Assembly (NCBI GenBank): GCA_937952305.1
Contig: CALFZO010000070.1
Location: 1-55,542, forward strand
Direction: 5' to 3'
DNA length: 55,542 nucleotides
Source of the DNA: an uncultured Anaerolineales bacterium
Lineage (GTDB): Bacteria > Chloroflexota > Anaerolineae > Anaerolineales > UBA6663
The stretch's first letter is position 1; each line of letters begins with the position of its first letter. Shown piece by piece: positions 54,001 to 55,542 of this stretch. The translations under genes and the position numbers were made by a program. The notes beneath the pieces are model-generated. The model saw only the letters and a list, made by a program, of their open reading frames with translations. It had not been told where the DNA came from and did no database searches.

Positions 54001-55542
54001 ACCTGGGCGGCCACTCGCTGCTGGCTACCCAGCTGATCGCGCGCGTGCGCGAGACGCTGGGCGTCGAAGTCCCCATCCGGGCGCTGTTCGAAGCGCCCAC
54101 CGTGGCCGGCCTGGCCGAACGCGCCGAGGCCGCGCGCCGCGCCGCGGAGGGCCTGGAGGCGCCCGCGCTGACGGCGCTGCCGCGCGACGGCCAGCCGCTG
54201 CCGGTCTCGTTCGCTCAGCAACGGCTTTGGTTCATCGACCAGCTCGTGCCCGGCAACCTGTTCTACAACCTGCCCCTGGCCGTACGGCTTTCCGGGCAGC
54301 TGGACGTCGGCGCGCTGACGCGCGCCTTGGACGAGATCGTGCGCCGGCACGAGGCCCTGCGCACCACCTTCCGCACCGAGGCCGGTCGGCCGGTGCCCGT
54401 GGTCGCCGCCGCGCTGACGCTGCCCGTGGCCACCTCTGATCTCTCCAGCCTGCCGGCGTCCGAGCGCGAAGCCGAAGCTCAGCGCCAGGCGCAGGCGCTG
54501 ACGCGCCAGCCCTTCGACCTGGCCACTGGCCCGCTGCTGCGCGCCCATTTGTACCGCCTGGACGAGACCGACCACGTCGCCGTGCTGGTGATGCACCACA
54601 TCATCTCGGATGGCTGGTCGCTGGGCGTGCTCATGCGCGAACTGGCCGCGCTGTACAGCGCCTTCGCCGCCGGCCACCCGTCGCCGCTGCCGGAGCTGTC
54701 CGTGCAGTACGCCGACTTCGCCGGCTGGCAGCGCCGCTGGCTGCAGGGCGAGACACTGGAGAAGCAGCTGGCCTACTGGCGCAATGAGCTGGCCGGGCTG
54801 CCCCCGCTGCTGGAACTGCCCACCGACCGGCCGCGCCCGGCCGTGCAGACCTATCCCGGCGCCTCGGAACGCGTGACGCTGCCGCCGGCTCTGACGCAGG
54901 CCCTCAAGGCCCTCAGCCGCGAGGCTGGCGCCACGTTGTTCATGACGCTGTTGGCCGGCTACCAGGTGCTGCTCGGCCGTTACGCCGGCCAGGACGACTT
55001 CGCCGTCGGCACGGCCATCGCCAGCCGCGGCCGCGCCGAGACCGAAGGCCTGATCGGTTTCTTCGTGAACATGCTCGTCCTGCGCGCCCGTCTGGGCGCC
55101 GCCGAGGGCGCCGCTGCGCCGACCTTCCGCGAACTGCTCAAGCGCGTGCGCGAGACCAGCCTGGGCGCTTACGCCCACCAGGATCTGCCCTTCGAGATGC
55201 TGGCCGAGGCCCTCCAGCCCCAGCGCGACCTGAGCCACTCGCCGTTCTTCCAGGCGGCCTTCGCGCTGCAGAACGCGCCTTTTGAGGCGCTGACCCTGCC
55301 GGGCCTCACCCTGCAGCCCGTCCCCGCCTCCGCCGGCGCCATCCAGTTCGACCTGCTGTTGACGCTGGGCGAGACGCCGGACGGTCTGAGCGGTGCGCTG
55401 GAGTACAACACCGACTTGTTCGACGCCGCCACCATCCAGCGCCTGGCCGGCCACCTGCGCACCCTGCTGGAGGGCGCCGTCGCCAACCCGGACCTGCCGA
55501 TCACGCACCTGCCGCTGCTGACCGAGGCCGAGCGCCGGCAGA
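51006..55542 (+). CDS. NRPS: C(D-L type)-A-T-C-... (3' truncated by window edge)
   Basis: The frame from the ATG at 51006 is open to the last base (1512 residues visible). The first C domain (~8-440) begins IEAIYPLSPMQQGMLFHS, the pattern of C domains that accept a D-configured donor, and has HHLLLDGWS (from 143). This fits the E domain ending the previous protein. A (~465-960): YLIYTSGSTGTPKGVL, NAYGPTESTI, YRTGDLCRY, NGKVNRK; by-eye code D-A-A-V-V-A-A-I-G, which I cannot assign. T (~970-1040, Ser1004 in LGGHSLLATQ). A second C domain of L-donor type (~1055-1490, PVSFAQQRLWFIDQL and HHIISDGWS) follows. The window ends in the linker before the next A domain. No palindromic insertion is present in this A domain. 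The ribosome-binding site is weak. Confidence 0.93.
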   Translation, partial: MTKRNIEAIYPLSPMQQGMLFHSIYAPESRMYFEQLYCTLRGDLNVAAFERAWARVVERHGILRSAFSWKSLDRMMQAVHKSVTLPLEQQDWRGLSETEQAERLQAYLRADRARGFDLARAPLLRLALLRLADDTYSFVWSHHHLLLDGWSVPLLLKEVFTLYEGFRQGQDLPLERPRQYRDYINWLGQQDLGQAETYWRQALSGFTAPTPLVVDRPTAGAPADPVEQVRYLDAATTTALQGLARQHRFTLSTLLQGAWALLLHRYSGEDDVVFGATVSGRPPELAGVEGMIGLFINTLPVRVRVPADQPAAAWLQTLQAQAAELRQFEHSPLVQVQGWSQVPRELPLFESILIFENYPVDTSLRQQAGSLRIEAIHSQEQTNYPLNLISGPGERLPLKISYDPRRFDAATIDRLLGHLATLLEGLAARPDAPLAELPLLSAAERQQFAAWDPPTVDEYLTGTVGQLFEAHAARTPDAAAVAFRGQTLTYAELDRRANQLAHALRARGVGPDTVVAICVERSFDMVAAVLAVHKAGGAYLPLDPSYPAERLAFMLRDSGAPLLLTHAALDTLLAAVDVPTPRLRLDTDWAAITSQPETKPAVEVAGHHLAYLIYTSGSTGTPKGVLIEHRGLINLIRQQGPTFVVGTDNRLLQFASFSFDASVADIFVALTTGSTLVLAPPETRQSVAEIAQFLRAERITTAVFPPSLLALLPSDDLPALRVVVTAGEACPVDVAARWAQGRRLLNAYGPTESTIGPTWQVVEAPAPGDQHVPVGRPIANTRLRLLDARQRPVPVGVPGELYIGGVGVARGYLNRPELTAEKFVALPLDGDPAASGQRFYRTGDLCRYRPDGTLEFLGRVDFQVKLRGFRIELGEIESALEQHPAVRQAVVVLREDAPGDQRLAAYLIADPAPTPGELRDCLKPRLPEYMLPAAFVTLERFPLTPNGKVNRKALPAPEAGQLALAAYAAPRTPTEEVLADVWARVLKLERVGVHDSFFDLGGHSLLATQLIARVRETLGVEVPIRALFEAPTVAGLAERAEAARRAAEGLEAPALTALPRDGQPLPVSFAQQRLWFIDQLVPGNLFYNLPLAVRLSGQLDVGALTRALDEIVRRHEALRTTFRTEAGRPVPVVAAALTLPVATSDLSSLPASEREAEAQRQAQALTRQPFDLATGPLLRAHLYRLDETDHVAVLVMHHIISDGWSLGVLMRELAALYSAFAAGHPSPLPELSVQYADFAGWQRRWLQGETLEKQLAYWRNELAGLPPLLELPTDRPRPAVQTYPGASERVTLPPALTQALKALSREAGATLFMTLLAGYQVLLGRYAGQDDFAVGTAIASRGRAETEGLIGFFVNMLVLRARLGAAEGAAAPTFRELLKRVRETSLGAYAHQDLPFEMLAEALQPQRDLSHSPFFQAAFALQNAPFEALTLPGLTLQPVPASAGAIQFDLLLTLGETPDGLSGALEYNTDLFDAATIQRLAGHLRTLLEGAVANPDLPITHLPLLTEAERRQ

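Overview
This is a 55.5-kb high-GC window of ordinary bacterial chromosome. No ribosomal RNA or other phylogenetic marker is present. The combination of a MoxR/DUF58/VWA membrane operon, Ser/Pro/Thr-rich LysM and Ig-repeat envelope proteins, a secreted beta-helix protein ending in LFLPLIRR, and carotenoid genes resembles Chloroflexota (Anaerolineae/Caldilineae-like). That placement is an inference from style only.

Region 1 (1-5.5 kb, plus strand): the 3' end of a coiled-coil protein with a helix-hairpin-helix tail, a membrane-anchored Ig-repeat/LysM protein closed by a clear intrinsic terminator, a TIM-barrel hydrolase-like protein fused to an NTF2-like domain, a PfkB-family kinase and an M20 peptidase. 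Region 2 (5.5-8.2 kb, minus): a membrane GGDEF-EAL c-di-GMP protein. Region 3 (8.3-17.5 kb, minus): a six-gene operon read from a good sigma70-type promoter at about 17.57 kb. Its products are a Q/G-rich membrane protein, MoxR AAA+ ATPase, DUF58 protein, BatA-like VWA protein, small membrane protein and large double-VWA protein. Region 4 (17.7-19.0 kb, minus): a secreted parallel beta-helix protein. Region 5 (19.2-27.5 kb, minus): a tight operon of phytoene desaturase, carotenoid oxygenase, ABC ATPase, FtsX/MacB-type permease, a DUF2071-like protein and an S41 lipoprotein protease. Its promoter overlaps TGT direct repeats spaced 10-11 bp, like operators of the CarH/LitR light-responsive regulators.

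Region 6 (27.5 kb to the end, plus): a large hybrid NRPS/PKS lipopeptide assembly line behind a structured leader of about 430 nt. The order is FAAL; ACP-C-A-T; KS-AT-KR-T-C-A-T; C-A-T-sulfotransferase-C-A-T-E; then a 426-bp gap and C-A-T-C-(window ends). A fatty acid would be adenylated by the FAAL, loaded on the ACP and joined to a first, probably aromatic, residue. That residue would be extended by one malonyl unit and reduced to a statine-like gamma-amino-beta-hydroxy acid. Further residues follow: unknown, Ile/Val-like, D-Gln-like and unknown. No thioesterase is in view, so the line continues past the window.

The two points most worth attention are the PAPS-dependent sulfotransferase domain embedded between a carrier and a condensation domain in mid-line, and the fact that four of the five adenylation domains carry a different imperfect-palindrome insertion in the same surface loop just before the Y(R/K)TGD motif. 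All domain calls and specificity codes were made by eye from motifs.
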